In this document: positions 21,510 through 33,759 of the stretch, piece by piece
Position numbering within the stretch: position 1 is the stretch's first letter
How the letters are laid out: every line of letters begins with the position of its first letter
Assembly (NCBI GenBank): GCA_016808115.1
Contig: JAEQBH010005416.1
Coordinates: 356,891 to 420,890, forward strand
Source of the DNA: Tetrastigma voinierianum
Taxonomy: Eukaryota; Streptophyta; Magnoliopsida; Vitales; Vitaceae
Length of the DNA stretch: 64,000 nucleotides
Direction: 5' to 3'
Program-made: the position numbers and the translations under genes
Notes under the pieces: generated by a model
The model's input: the letters and a program-made list of their open reading frames with translations, nothing else
Database searches by the model: none
What the model was told of the DNA's origin: nothing

Positions 21510-22275
21510 GGGATAGCTCCGGGTCTCTTACACCCACACGAGAAATTCGGGATCATTTCCTGGTCTCTTACACCCACCACAGAAGTGAAGACATCTCTGG
21601 TCTCTGCACCCTCCACGAGAGAGAGTCGGGATAGCTCCCCGGGTCTTTTACACCCACACAAAAATTCAGGATCGCTCCTCGGGTCTCTTACACCCATACA
21701 AGTCGGGATATCTCCGGTCTCTTACGCACGAAATTCGGTTCTCCTCGGGTCTCTTACACCCTCACAGAACTTCGGATTTCTCCACGGGTCTCTTACACCC
21801 ACAAAGAAATTCGGGATTTCTCCCTGGGTATCTTACACCCACACAGAAATTCGGGATATCTCCCCTGGTCTCTTACACCCACGAGAAGTCGGGATCGACT
21901 CCCTGGGTCCTCTTACACCCACCACGAAGTCGGGATCCTCACGGGTCTGCACACAAAATTCAGGATCGCTCCCCGGGTCTCTTACACCCACACATAAATT
22001 CGGGATCACTCCCCGGGTCTCTTACACCCTCACGTAAATTTCGGGATATCACCTCGGGTGTCTTACACCCACACAGTAATTCGGGATCTCTCCCCGGGTC
22101 TCTTACACCCACCACGAAGTGGATGTCTCCGGGTCTCTTACACCCACCTGAAGTCGAGATCACTCCGGGTCTCTTACACCCTCCACAGAGAAAATTTCGG
22201 TTCTCCTCGGGTCTCTTACACCCACTCTGGGGACCTTCGGATACTACCGCGGGTCTCCTTCACCCTAACTCCAGG
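21510..22275. repeat. Tandem array of about 40-bp units
   Basis: About eighteen degenerate copies of a unit combining cgggtctcttacacccacac with agaaattcgggat(c/t)(a/t)ctcc. Typical spacing between successive cttacaccc blocks is 40-41 bp, with shortened copies. A 240-codon open frame through it (21315-22037) is only the unit repeated. It lies just upstream of the 3' LTR, the same kind of place as the arrays in the Tat element. Confidence 0.85.
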
Positions 22276-22279
22276 TTTC

Positions 22280-23061
22280 TCACCTTATGGGACTAACGAC
22301 CCCTTTCTTGCTTTGTCCAACACACATTAATTTCTCTTCATTTCCTGATTCGAACTATGAGTCTTCATTGGACGTAGTCTCAAAGACAAACTCAACCCTC
22401 ACTCACCTAATGTGGTGAATGATCATACCTTGAAACCACACCCGACTCGACGCGATGTCTCCGTGCACATGCACACAATAATGCCAAACTGCGACACCTC
22501 AATCCCGGGGGTCCACCCTGAGCAGAATCTTGGAGATCTCTAACTCACAATCCCGTCCTATCAGGTCAACTCTCACCCTACATTGTAGGGAAGAACATCC
22601 ACATCTTGCTTCTCTAAAGGTCTCAACCTCTAAGCCCAAATCCATCACCTGAGATGCAACGATGAATAAATTCGATGCATCTAATTTAAAGCGCTACTCT
22701 CTAGTCAACAAGTGCGAGTAGAAGCATTGCCACTGCATATCCAGGCTGTCAAGATGCTCGATCCTCTACTATACCATGAGATCTACGCCTCCCGGAGACC
22801 CGATCTCGCCTCCTTATGCGAGAATTTGTCTGATAACATATAGTGCGCCTGCTGACTAGAAATCCCGACTGTGAGTCTGTGACCTCGACCCACACTCTAG
22901 CTCCTACGGCCTTGTCTTGCAGAAAGGTAGTATAACACCCGGCGAAGCGGTTCCTCGACCCATACCGGGGTGTGGAGGAATGGCCCATGCGCTCTCGTGT
23001 TCTCTGACTCGCGGGGCTTGTCTTGTCCCCGAAATCCACAGGATCCTGTCTCTGAGGAATT
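22280..23061. other. Internal non-coding segment of the region 3 element
   Basis: Mixed-composition sequence between the 40-bp array and the inverted LTR copy. The open frames here show no retroelement motif. Nothing recognisable as pol is present. Confidence 0.5.
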
Positions 23062-24443
23062 TGTGAGACCGGAAAATCAATTCACGAAGGAGGGTAAAAA
23101 TGGTAATTTCGGTCAAAATCCGAATTTTTTCTAGATCTCGGATAATGGCTTGGACCCGGCCTGCCGTTGAAATCGTCTCGCAAAATCTAGCTACCACATC
23201 GAATTTCGTCGAATTCCGAGATGGTTGGAATTTCACGTTTTTCGAGGCACGTAGAGGAGTGCGGGACACTTGGCACCTTATGAGTGGCCCAAGAGGCGCC
23301 ACGTGTCAAGCTGAGATGCAGTCAAACATGGAGCTCAAGTGGGGCTCACATGTGACACATGGCATCATGCCATTAGAAGAAAATCTAAGTTAGATGGATA
23401 AGGATAAGGGGGTAATCCAAGGTGTCCAATGAGAAATGGACACTTGGCATAGAGAGGACTTTCCTCTTGACCAAGTCTCCCAAATCAGTTTGGGGGAGGG
23501 AAAGAGAGAGCAGACGGAGAGAGAAAGAGAAAGAGAGGGTTTTTAGAGAGAGAGGCTCCACCTTCTCTCTAGAATTCCCGGCGATCGGACCGTCGGCTTC
23601 CGGCGAGGCAAGGAGCGAAGTTGCTCCCCACGGCAAGGACTACACGTGGGTGCCGAGTTTAGGAGTTTAGGCAAACTCCGGGAAAGGTGGGGGTTTTCTC
23701 CTACTTGTTTACTCTTTGCTTAAGGGTTATGTAATGGATAGGGATTTGTTGAGGCCTGGATGGCCGTGGGTTTCGGTTCCAAAAGATTTGGACCGAGTGA
23801 AGAAATCCCTAGAGTGTTTGGACAGTCCACGGACTGTTTGTGTGATTTGTGTGGTGTTGTGTTATTGCCATGAGTGAATAACATGCTAAATGTGATTTTG
23901 TGGGGCGGTTCCCAGAAATGAGCAGTCGGATTGTCTTAATATTAGCCCATGTGAAATTAGGATTTATGTTAATGTTATAAACTGAATAACATGATGAATG
24001 GAAATTAATTATGTTAATATATGCATGAGTGATATATTAGCATGTGTTGTATGTTTGGTGTGCCATTGCATTGCACTTAGGTGGGGAGTAACCCAAGTAG
24101 GGAAATTCCACCTCTTGAGCTTTACTCACCCAGTCGGCGAATATATTTTTTAATTATTGAAGCGCATTAGGATGGGACACATCAGGGTTCTAGAGGCGAA
24201 AGCGGCCAAGATGGCCTTATCTTGTATTTTGTAAGTATCGGCGAGAGACCCATTTTATTTCGATATAAATTGTAATAGATACAATTGTAAACAAATCATT
24301 TTATATAAAATATACATTTTATGAGTATGATGTGTAGGCCAAAGTGGTCATTTTTACACGTGTACGTGCCTCATGATTTGAGACATGTAGATTTCCGCGG
24401 GTTGGCCAGATTAGTCGCGGACACCCCCGGGATTGGGCGTCAC
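23062..24443 (+). repeat. Extra LTR copy in inverted orientation
   Basis: Reads TGTGAGACCGGAAAATC to GGGATTGGGCGTCAC, the reverse complement of the LTR at 19758-21097 over its full length. Together they form an inverted repeat around the 40-bp array with a loop of about 2 kb. No TSD was found around this copy, so it could be a rearranged rather than newly inserted LTR. Confidence 0.75.
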
Positions 24444-24849
24444 GGGACAAATCCGTCTCACAGCTCTGGTGTCGGCATAAATAACATATCACCTCCCCTG
24501 CTTGACAAACCGCCCAATCCTGGCCCTGGTGTCACGCCCCGATTTTCGGGACGCAAGACCAAATACTGGGACTCTTTACCTTATTTTTATTTTTAAAAGC
24601 GGTAATTTTGTGGGTATGACCCACATCCTATACTTGAGAATCAAAATATTATACATATAAGCTGAGTCCCGTTTACAAATACAAAACTTTACTTTTACAT
24701 TTACAAATCGAACCTGGAACCTACATGTAGTGAGCCATACAGTGTGTTGGCCCAGCTGTATGCGGATGTTTTCAGACGTCTTCTCCTGTACCTACACGGA
24801 TTAAAAACCCGTGCTAAGATTTACGCTTAGTGGGAAACATATCTTATAA

Positions 24850-26500
24850 CTTATACAGATACACATGCATATACACAATTATAATAAGTGTATAACCATA
24901 ACGAATGCTCGAAATTTCATGCATTATGGACTTATACAAGTACTTAAGCTCCTGGGGCTTATGTTTATTCGGGACTCATAAATGCAGGAATTCTGGGCTT
25001 ATTCTTATGCGGGACTTATACTTATAATAGACTTATTTTCAGTCGGGACTCAGTAGAGCCACCTATAACTTATCTTATGCAGGACTTCTACTTATAACAG
25101 ACTTACATTCATTCAGGACTCCCGTAGGAGTTACAGAACTTATCTTATGTCTATTTATAACAGACTTACCTTCATTATCGGGACTCAGTAGAGGAATTCT
25201 GAGAACTTATCTTATGCAGGACTTCTACTTATACTACGAGGTTTTACGCACTTGTTCGGTGCAGTGGGTATCCGCGAGGATTACGGGCGTGTCTTGTGAT
25301 GAGGAACTTATTCTTATACGGAAGTACTTGTAAATTACTACAAAACTTATCTGGTGCCATTATCTTACTGTCTTACGAAGTATATCACAGTCTTCTGCGG
25401 AACTTATATCTTGGTATTTACGAGCTACATACCGGTATTTCGGATCTTATACGTGTATTACAGAACTTACACATGTATTTCAGATCTCATACATGTATTA
25501 CATAATTTATAATTGTCTTACAGATCTTATACTTGTGCGAAGGTACCCGTAGGTACAATAAGTCATAACTAATCATAATCGTATCACATACAGGGTTAGA
25601 TCAGACGTATGCAGATACATATCAGGTATGGACATTAGTCGAGGCTTAGTCTGAGATCGAGAACATATACATATACTTATTTCTGGATCTGAGAATACCC
25701 TTAGGTACCTCTTTTGGACTTATGCTTATCTTACGGATGCGAGGAAATTGCTCGTGGAGTGCTACGAACTTGTACTTATTTCTTGTCTGAGTGCAGTAGG
25801 TACTCTGAGGGCAATCAAATCTGAGAGTACCCATAGGTACTACGGGCTTAATCGGATCTGAGGACGGAACTTGCTCGGATCTGAGAGTACGTAGGTATTA
25901 CCGAACTAGGTCGGAAGCGAGGACATATTGATGCGGGAGGCTTACCGGATACGAGTACATGGGTACTACGGGGACTTAATAGAATCTAGGGACTTATCGG
26001 ATATAGGAGTTATCGGATCTGAGTACCGTAGGTACTCACAGGTGTCGAATGCAGGGGTACCGGGTAGGTACTGCGAGACTTATCGGATCATCGGATACGG
26101 GGGTACTTTTTGGAGTCTTCTGGAACTTGATAAAATACAGTACCTATAGATTGCCTACATAACCAATCGAATCTGAGGACGGAACTTATTTAGATCTGGA
26201 TGAGAACTTATTCGAGATACGAGGAGTTAATCGAAGCGGAACTTATTCGAGATCTTGGAGTAAGTAGGTACTCACATAACTTATCTGAAGCAGTACCCAT
26301 GGGTACTGCGGGGACTTGATGAGGATGCAAGGCGGAACTTACTCATATACGGGAGTACCCGTAGGTACTCTGAACATTTTCGGATCTGAGTGCCGTGGGT
26401 ACTACATAGAAATCTGAAGGCACCGTAGGTACCTCTGAACATATCAGGAGGTACCGGAGTAGGTACATTCGAGATCTTTACCATATTCGAGTTCTTTATT
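24850..26500. repeat. Degenerate short tandem repeats in the left arm
   Basis: Two repeat families lie here. From 24950 to 25300 units contain acttatcttatgcaggactt. From 25640 to 26470 units contain cggatctgagagtacccgta followed by ggtac. The unit length varies around 40-55 bp. The reverse-complement version is at about 31850-33100. Confidence 0.6.
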
Positions 26501-26589
26501 CTTTATTGAGTCTTATCCTTATAATTGTTAGATTACCTAGACCCATTAATACAAAATGAGTAGGACCACCGACACAATAAGTACTAGGA

Positions 26590-26785
26590 AGTGTGATACG
26601 AGGATCAAGAGTCTTTGTCCTTTGTCGGAAATGCCGAAGTACTAGTGTCTTGAAACGCGGTCGAGTGCCGTAGCACTAATCAGTACCCGAGTACTAATGT
26701 GCGAAGCACGGTCGGAGAACGCGTCGCACTAATGCAGTACCGAAGTACTAATGTGCGAAGCACGTCGAGTGCCGTGTCATTCAAT
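26590..26785. repeat. Short tandem repeat around gtactaatgtgcgaagcacg
   Basis: Units of roughly 48 bp carry ccgaagtactaatgtgcgaa and a gtcgagtgccgtg tail, about three or four copies. The inverted counterpart is at about 31450-31730 (cggcactctc and acattagtacttcggtactc). Confidence 0.6.
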
Positions 26786-27424
26786 AACTGTGGTCTTAGA
26801 GCAATTTTACAATTATATGAGTGCAATAACACTATCTTATAGTAGAGCATTATTAGCCACATTGCACGTTCATGACAGATCGTATTCCAAATACTGGTAA
26901 GGTATGATGAGCATGTAATCACACCTTAATCATGTATTCTTATTCTTCTATGAATCTACGTTACCCAGGAATTGGAATCAATCAATCGGATCGTCCAAAC
27001 TCAAGTTACATGGCATTTCATGCCAACTGAGTCGATTTCTGGAGTTTTCTGGGGATGGTTGCGTGTTAATTTTTCCAGTACATTTTCTCCATATTTGACA
27101 CTGGTTATTTGTGCTCCTTTAAATCTAAGGTGATAAGGGTTCATTTTCCAATTGGAATCCCACCCAATCGAACCTGAAACTCAGAATACGTCGAAACAAC
27201 TCGGGCTACTCTATAATCAAGCGATGCAGGAAATGGGCTTGCACATAGCCCACTTTAGTGAATTTTAAAGCTATCTAGAGTCCAGAATTTGGAGATACCT
27301 ATAAAAAATAGGTTTTATTCTCCTTGAAGTCTAGTTACGTAGCCACTTGAATCACTCCGTCGGATAAGAATGAGCAAGTTATGGCTAAATTACGAAAACT
27401 GGTCGAAACTGGGAACAGAGTAGC

Positions 27425-27530
27425 AGTTGTACCGGTAGAACCCTAAGTTCTACCGGTAGAACTTGGCCAAAAATGACCAGAACCGAAGTTCTACCGGTAC
27501 AAGTTCAACTTCTACCGGTAGGAGTCTGAA
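27425..27530. repeat. Cluster of ACCGGT palindromes, left arm
   Basis: Four copies of a (g)ttctaccggtagaa-type motif within 105 bp. One of them, AAGTTCTACCGGTAGAACTT at 27445-27464, is a perfect 20-bp palindrome. The cluster is duplicated in the right arm. Confidence 0.75.
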
Positions 27531-28415
27531 AAGTGCCAGAATGTGTGATTTCTCCCATTTTCATGCACTTTTCCATCCCCAATAAATCACATGCTTCGTA
27601 ATCATTGATACATCTTGTGACCTCAATTATACTCAAATCATCTTTCAATTCTTATCTTCTTTCAAAACCTTCCATAAATCTCTCCCAATATAATTCTAAT
27701 ATGGGTTCTACCATATACACCAAAAATACCAGATTTGTTAGGGTTTGTTCTAAACCCTAACTCAATTTCTCATAATTAAACCATGAATCCATCCACAAAG
27801 GAAGGATTCCATACTCATCTAGTGCCATGTGGGGTTTTACCCACCTTACTTGACATAAATTTTGGTTAAGATGAAACCTATGAAGCCCCATGTTTGGGGA
27901 CAATAATAATCCTACCAAGCCAAAGATCCATGCCAAATCTTATAGGATTCATAATCAAGGTGAGTTTCCATACCTTGGCTTGCTTGATCACCTTCCTCCT
28001 CTTCTTCTCTTATTCTTCTTCTTTCTTCTCTTCTTCTCTACGAGTTCTCCCAATTTGAGACCAAATTTGGTCTTTAAAATCCCATATTTACTAAGGCCTT
28101 GTTGGCCTCAAAGCCATTTTAGGTCATTTCTCTATTTTCTTTTAAGCCCCTCCATCTCTTGGTCATTTATAAATAAACTTTCATTTATTTCATTTTGGCC
28201 TCCATCTCATCAATTCCATATCTTTTTGGCCCATAGTTTCTTGATTTATGACTTTAAGCCCCTTTTGGACCAATTACAAAATTGTCGAAGTAAGTCTTGT
28301 AAATTTGGTCTCTCGTTCGGAGTATTTCGCATTTAACTCACGAAACAGTCAAATTATACTACAAAATACCTAAACATGTCAAACTTGACTAGGGTATGTT
28401 CGAGTGTGCACAGTC

Positions 28416-29073
28416 ACTGGCTCGTGTGAAGCAGTCTTACGCCTCTTCCACGGCCCAGAAGAGGTGATCTCCTCTTGTTACCAACACCAGTATCCCAGAG
28501 TGCTCAGAGCATCCTCGATCTCTCTCTCTATGGTCGGTAGTCAGCCATGAAGTCCATGTCCGCGTAGGCGAAGTCCTCTGATCCTACGAATGGACAACCC
28601 GACCCATTCTCGAATCTCCTGACCTTTGCCATGTCCGTGGCCACGTAGTCGTCAGCGAATCTGGCTAACTATGTGAATCTAGCCACATAGTCCATCACTG
28701 TCATCGCTCCTTGCTTCAGCTCTAGGAACTCTTGAGCCTTCGCATTACTCGCAGTCTCTGGAAAGTACTTACCCATGAATAGCTCCTGAAATTCTGCCCA
28801 TGTCATAACCTCTCAATCTGCATAAACCAATTGACTGCCACCATCGGATCTCCTCCCCCTATGAATGTAGGAGGATGATGTGCCCTAAACCTCTGGAGGT
28901 TACTAGGACCTTCACGACTACCTTTCACGTTGGCACGTGCGGTGGCGGCGCTGCAATGCCTCTGACCTCGGCCAAAGGCATGCGATCAAATCTGAGGCTG
29001 GCCCCGGTCGAATGTCGGTGGTGTCTTGCCGGTGCCAGTGGACGTTCTCCTACGTCCTCGTCCTCTACTAACC
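28416..29073 (-). pseudogene. Broken Ty3/gypsy gag between the two arms
   Basis: The minus-strand start MVSRGRGRRR at 29073 is followed by FIGGGDPMVAVNWFMQIE (about 28870-28810), a stop or deletion, then MTWAEFQELFMGKYFPETAS and AKAQEFLELKQGAMTVMDYV (about 28800-28690). After an in-frame TAG come LARFADDYVATDMAKVRRFE and about 25 further codons. These are the Retrotrans_gag blocks of Del/Tekay-type chromoviruses. About sixty residues between the WFMQIE and MTWAEF blocks are missing, and the frame ends at the left arm with no zinc knuckle. This is the only coding remnant found in the region 3 element. Confidence 0.75.
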
Positions 29074-29289
29074 ATCTACACAAATTGTGGCGATTGATTT
29101 CAATGCAGTATCTCTAAGGCTCAAACACAGCCCCGATACACTATTCACATACCGGAAAAATTTCACATACCACGTAATTGCATTTATAGTAATTGCAATA
29201 CAAATATTTCATATATTAAATCACATACAATACAAATTTTTAAAATTTTATACTCTTTTTACCCTATGAACATTGCTCATGAGCGGTGT

Positions 29290-29800
29290 CCATGAGCGGT
29301 GTCCAAGCGTGATACTAAAATGGTGCCTTTGTAAGCGATTATGTTGAATCGGCTTGGGTTGGGTGCGCGGTCGCGCACAGAACCGGTCGTGGCACTACTC
29401 TCGCGGTGCCCCAGTCGTGGGCCTTTGCTCGCGCCCGCACATCCCATTTGGTCGCGGCGCGTGTAGTGGCTGCCGCGGCCAGCCCAGCGGTCGGCGTTTC
29501 GGCGTGCGCGGTCAGCGCGCAGCCAGTCGTGGGCGCGAGTCGCGACCTCCTTCCCGCACTTGACGGGCCGAGATTCGCGACATCGTTTCGGTCGTGACCT
29601 CACGAGAGAAGCTAACCCATGTCGCGACACGCTCTGCAGCCCTCCGGTCGCGACCTCAACTGAGGTCGCGACCTTGTTTCTCTGCCCAGCCCAAGCGGTC
29701 TCGACACCAGAACCAAGTCGCGACCCTCCTGGAGACTCCCATATGTCGCGACATCAGTTCCATGTCGCGACCTCGTTCTTGCCCATAGTGAGATTTCCGA
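29290..29800. repeat. GC-rich array built on TCGCGA palindromes (first copy)
   Basis: Repeated gtcgcgacctc and related motifs occur at irregular 20-40 bp spacing in GC-rich DNA, preceded by a GC-rich segment (29340-29560) with gtcgtgggc units. Overlapping open frames on both strands are compositional. A second copy lies at 33760-34140 and a third inside the solo LTR at about 54370-54790. Confidence 0.75.
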
Positions 29801-30718
29801 ATTCGTGGCCTTCGAAATCAAGTCGACCTCAAATGCTACTGTAACACGAAATATACCCTAGTAGTTTCGGACTTGTGTAGGGTATATTATAAGCTAAATA
29901 GGAATTTTCGGAAATAAATTGAGAAACCCGGAAAGTTTACAAGATACAAGAGACTTAATCTTGTAATTTTCAAGAATATGAAAGTCATAAAAGAGGAAGA
30001 TGTGTAGGTTAAACTAGAATATGCATAAGTTGAATTTCAAAAGGGAAGAATTCATGGGCAATTGCAATTAGAGGAAGTTAACCCTGAATGGAGTTTTATT
30101 TGGAGGGTCAAACATGGCTATGCTTTCGTCCATGTTTTAAAGACCAAAAGTGGTCTCATTTGAGAGAGAAAAGCGTAGAGAGAGGGGAAGAGCAAAAGGA
30201 GATAAGAAGAGGAAGAGGAAGAGAAGAAGAAGAGGAAGAAGATGGAGGACCAAAAAGGTATGGATCTAACCTTGGATATGAACTCTGTATGAATCACATG
30301 GATTTGTATGGGATTCTAGAGAGGTTTTATGAGTTCCAAATCTAGGGTTTGTTAGTTTCTTCCTAATCAAAGATTTATTGAAGGTAGGGTTGGTAAATGC
30401 TCTAAATCCCACGAGAAAAGTAGAATCCTCTCTTTGAGGTTGGATTCATGGTTAAATATTAAGCAATTGAGTTAGGGTTTAGAGTAAACCCTAACAAATC
30501 CTTGAGTTTAGCTTGTGTATGGGTTAAGACCCATATTGAAATGATTTTGGGAGAAATTCATGGAAAGGTTTGAAAGAAGATAAGAAATGAAAGATGAATT
30601 GAATAGAAAGTGATTCCAAGGTGAATTGGAATGGTTTTGAGTGTGTAGGAAGTGTGGGGTGATCCATGGATTAAAGTGAAGGAAAAATGTGAGAAAACTT
30701 ATTCTGGGCATTCTCGGT

Positions 30719-30822
30719 GTCTTCTACCGGTAGAAGTTAAGTTCTACCGGTAGAACTTCGGTCTGGTCATTTTGGCCAAGTCCCTACGGTAGAAGTTAGA
30801 AGTTCTACCGGTAGAACTTGTT
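30719..30822. repeat. Cluster of ACCGGT palindromes, right arm
   Basis: Contains CTTCTACCGGTAGAAG (30721-30736) and two copies of the perfect 20-bp palindrome AAGTTCTACCGGTAGAACTT (30739-30758 and 30800-30819). This is the inverted counterpart of 27425-27530. Confidence 0.8.
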
Positions 30823-31449
30823 CTGGTTTCCAATTTTGACCGGTTTGTATTTTGGACATAACTTTCTCATTTCTTATCCGATTTGAGTGATTCAAGTGGT
30901 AAAATAGGCTTCAAGGAGAACCAAACTTAAAGAAAGTATTGTCAAATTCTGACTCTGAGAAGGTCTAAATATTCACTCCAAGTAAGTATGTCGCAGAGCC
31001 ATTTCACTGCATCGATTAATCATAGAGGCGTCGGGTAGTTTAGGACGTAGCAGGACTGATTGCTCCGATTTGGGTGATTCGGTGGAAATGAAGCCGCCAT
31101 CGCGCCAGATTTAAGGGCGTAAATAACCAGTGTCAAATGGAGAAAATTTTACTGGAAAATTAATATTGTAAACTATCCCTCGGTAAAATCGGTAAGCGAA
31201 ACTAGTTGGCATGAAATGCCATAACTTGGGGGATTTAGACGATCCGATTGGATTGATTCAATTCTGAGTAACGTAGATTCATAGAAAAATAAGAATACAT
31301 GATTAGGTGTGATTACATGCTCATGCTTGCACGATTATTTGGAATACGATACATCGCCAGGCATTATAATGTGGCTAATAATGCTCTACTATAGCAGATA
31401 GTAAGTTATTGAACTCATATAATTGTAAAATTGCCTAAGACCCAGTTAT

Positions 31450-33100
31450 TGGAATGACACGGCACTCTCACGATCGTGCTTGGCACGTGGTAACGGTACT
31501 CTACGATAGTCTCGACGGCACTCTACGTAGGTCTTGACACATTAGTACTTCGGTACTCTCACGATTAGTGCGGCGTCACTCTCGGCCAGGTGTGGCACAT
31601 TAGTACTTCGGTACTCTCGATTGAATTAACTCGGCACTCTCTGTGTGCCCGGCACACTAGTATAGGTACTCGTTAGTCTTGACCCGGCACTCGATCTGTG
31701 TATTGTACTTCGGGTACTTATTGTCTTTGTGTCATTCAGGTATTCTTGGTCTAGGTAATCTAACAATTATATGATAAGACTACGAATAAGAATAAAGAGG
31801 CTGAATATGGTAAAGATGAATGTACCTACGGTGCCTACGTATATGTTAATGACCCTCTGATTACCTCTTGTGTTGCTATGTGGTACCTCGGTACCTGTAT
31901 ATGTTATGTAGTACTCACAAGGGTACCTACATGTTGCTATGTAGTACCTACGGGTACTCCTGTAACTGATTAAGTTATGTAGTACCTACGGGTACTTCTG
32001 TATACAATTTAAGTTACATCGTACCTCTAGTGCTCTGTATTTGAAGAAACTCACATAACTCCTACGGGAGGTCCGAGATAAGTATAAGTCCGGTAGTACC
32101 CTCTGGTGCTCGATATCGATTGAAACATAGAGTATAAGTCTAGTAGTACCTAAGGGTACTCTCGTATCGATACAATAAGTATGACTCGGTAGTACCTACG
32201 GGTTCTCTCGTATCGTGAATAAATTTACAAATTACGTAAAATAAGTACAAGTCATTCAATAACTCACGGTTACTTTCGTATAATGAATCACATGATGCGT
32301 GCCTACGAGGACTAAGTCGATATTTGTATAGTCTGTAGTACCTACGGGTACTCATGCATCGATAAGTCCCAGTATCTGAGATAAGTCTGTAGTACTACGG
32401 TACTCCCTTACGATAAGTCTGTATCGATGAGTTACGCCCAGTACCTGCGGGTGCTCTTGTATTTGATTAAGTTCCGTAGTACCTACGGGTACTCTCGTAT
32501 CAGTAAATAAGTACAAGTTCGGTAGTAACTACAGTACTCCGTATACGTAAGATAAGTATAAGTCGGAGTGTGCGCTGATGCGCCGGGTATGGGAATACGT
32601 TACGTAGCCCCTACGGTACTTTTGTACCAGTATGTTGCGTAGTACCTACGGGTATACGTATCCAGAATCTGATAATAAGTTATACGTAATCTCGGTATAA
32701 GATGCATGGAATGGGAATAAGTCACGTATACAATTATAAGTTACGTAAGACAAGTATGTGCTCAGAAATACAGAGTATAAGTTCGTAAAGACCAAGATAT
32801 ACTTCGTAGAACAAGTATGAATCTGAAGTACCCGGTATAAGTTTTGTAGTACCTACGGTACTTTCATATAAGGACAAGTTAGTAAAATCAGGTATACGAT
32901 TCATGTCCTGCATGATATCACAGATCTCAGGAACAAGTGTAAACTCCGTAGGATAAGTATAAGTTTTGTGAACTCCTACGGGAGATATGAGATAGATCTA
33001 AATATCACTACGTGTTTAAGTACCTCTGTATAAGCATAGGTTCTGTAACTCCTACGGGAGATCGAAATAAGTATGAGGCTGAGATAAGAGTATACGTGCA
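31450..33100. repeat. Degenerate tandem repeats in the right arm
   Basis: First cggcactctc...cattagtacttcggtactc units to about 31730, then from 31850 many units of gtagtacctacgggtactc plus tcgtatcgat and gataagtataagtc, spaced roughly 40-55 bp. Mirror of the repeats in the left arm. Confidence 0.65.
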
Positions 33101-33759
33101 TGGATAAGATCAATCACGATTATCACGAGAAATGCGAGATAAGAATAAAGATCAAGTTGCCATGAGTATAAGATCAGTAAGGATAAGTCTACCATAAGTG
33201 TAATTCCTGAGTTATGTAAAAGAGATGATTTGGATGCCTTGCCATTGTATATGTCTAAGTTTGCTCTTAATATGATTTGACCTGTTATATACTGGATTAT
33301 ATGAATTCATGATGATTTTGATATCTGATTTTACGGTATAAGTTTATCATGATTAGTTTAAATGCATGTGTATCGAAAATAAGTTATAAGATATCTTGCC
33401 AAGGCGTATTAAAGCTTAGCACGGGTTTTAATCCGTGTAGGTACGGGAAGACATGTCGTGAACATCCGTATCTGGTGGGCCAACACCTTGTAAGGGTTCA
33501 CTACATGTTAGGTTCCTTTACGATTTGTATAAGTAAAGTCTGATTTTGTATTTGTAAAATGGGACTCGGTTATAGATGTTTTAGATTTTTATGGACACCA
33601 CTCCGATTGGTAATCTTTTTGATACGTGATATTTGGATTATGTTATATGATGTGGGCCGTACCCACGGTACCGGTATGGTTTAAAAAAAAAAAATCGAAT
33701 TAAAGAGTCCGTTGGTCTCGTCCGGGAAGCCGGTTCGAGGATGTGTCAGATCGGGCCAG

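Larger units (their letters stand above)
24530..28410 (-). repeat. Left arm of a giant inverted repeat: 3.9-kb LTR-like unit
   Basis: Begins TGTCACGCCCCGATTTTCGG and ends near ctagggtatgttcgagtgtg. It is the inverted counterpart of 29840-33748, with matching blocks in order: the gggtatgacccacatc end, the cacggattaaaaacccgtgc block, tandem repeats, the taccggtag palindromes, gggtttgttctaaaccctaa and a C/T-rich tract. TG...CA-like ends and the length suggest a solo LTR of a chromovirus-type Ty3/gypsy element. No TSD was found. Confidence 0.65.
29840..33748 (+). repeat. Right arm of the giant inverted repeat: 3.9-kb LTR-like unit
   Basis: Starts TGTAACACGAAATATACCC and ends near ggttcgaggatgtgtca. 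It is the reverse complement of 24530-28410 across nearly the full length. It carries GA-rich DNA (30160-30250), two aaaccctaa motifs near 30475, ACCGGT palindromes and a 1.2-kb block of gtagtacctacgggtactc repeats. The flanking five bases (GCTAC and GATCG) do not match, so no clean insertion can be shown. Confidence 0.65.

Noticed and set aside
21315..22037. 240-codon plus-strand open frame rich in SPGLLHP repeats
   Set aside because: Purely the 40-bp tandem unit translated; unit length variation shifts frame between copies.
21510..22275. CRISPR-like regular repeats
   Set aside because: Units are contiguous with no unique spacers, in a plant nuclear context; simple tandem array.
27890..28336. 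148-codon plus-strand frame
   Set aside because: T/C-rich part of the left arm; the inverted arm copy does not conserve the protein, so it is not a host gene.
29277..29844. Overlapping open frames on both strands of the GC-rich array
   Set aside because: High GC and the TCGCGA repeat remove stops in all frames; no domain.
24530..33748. Interpretation of the two arms as the 5' and 3' LTRs of one element
   Set aside because: LTRs of one element must be direct repeats; these are inverted and lack a shared TSD.
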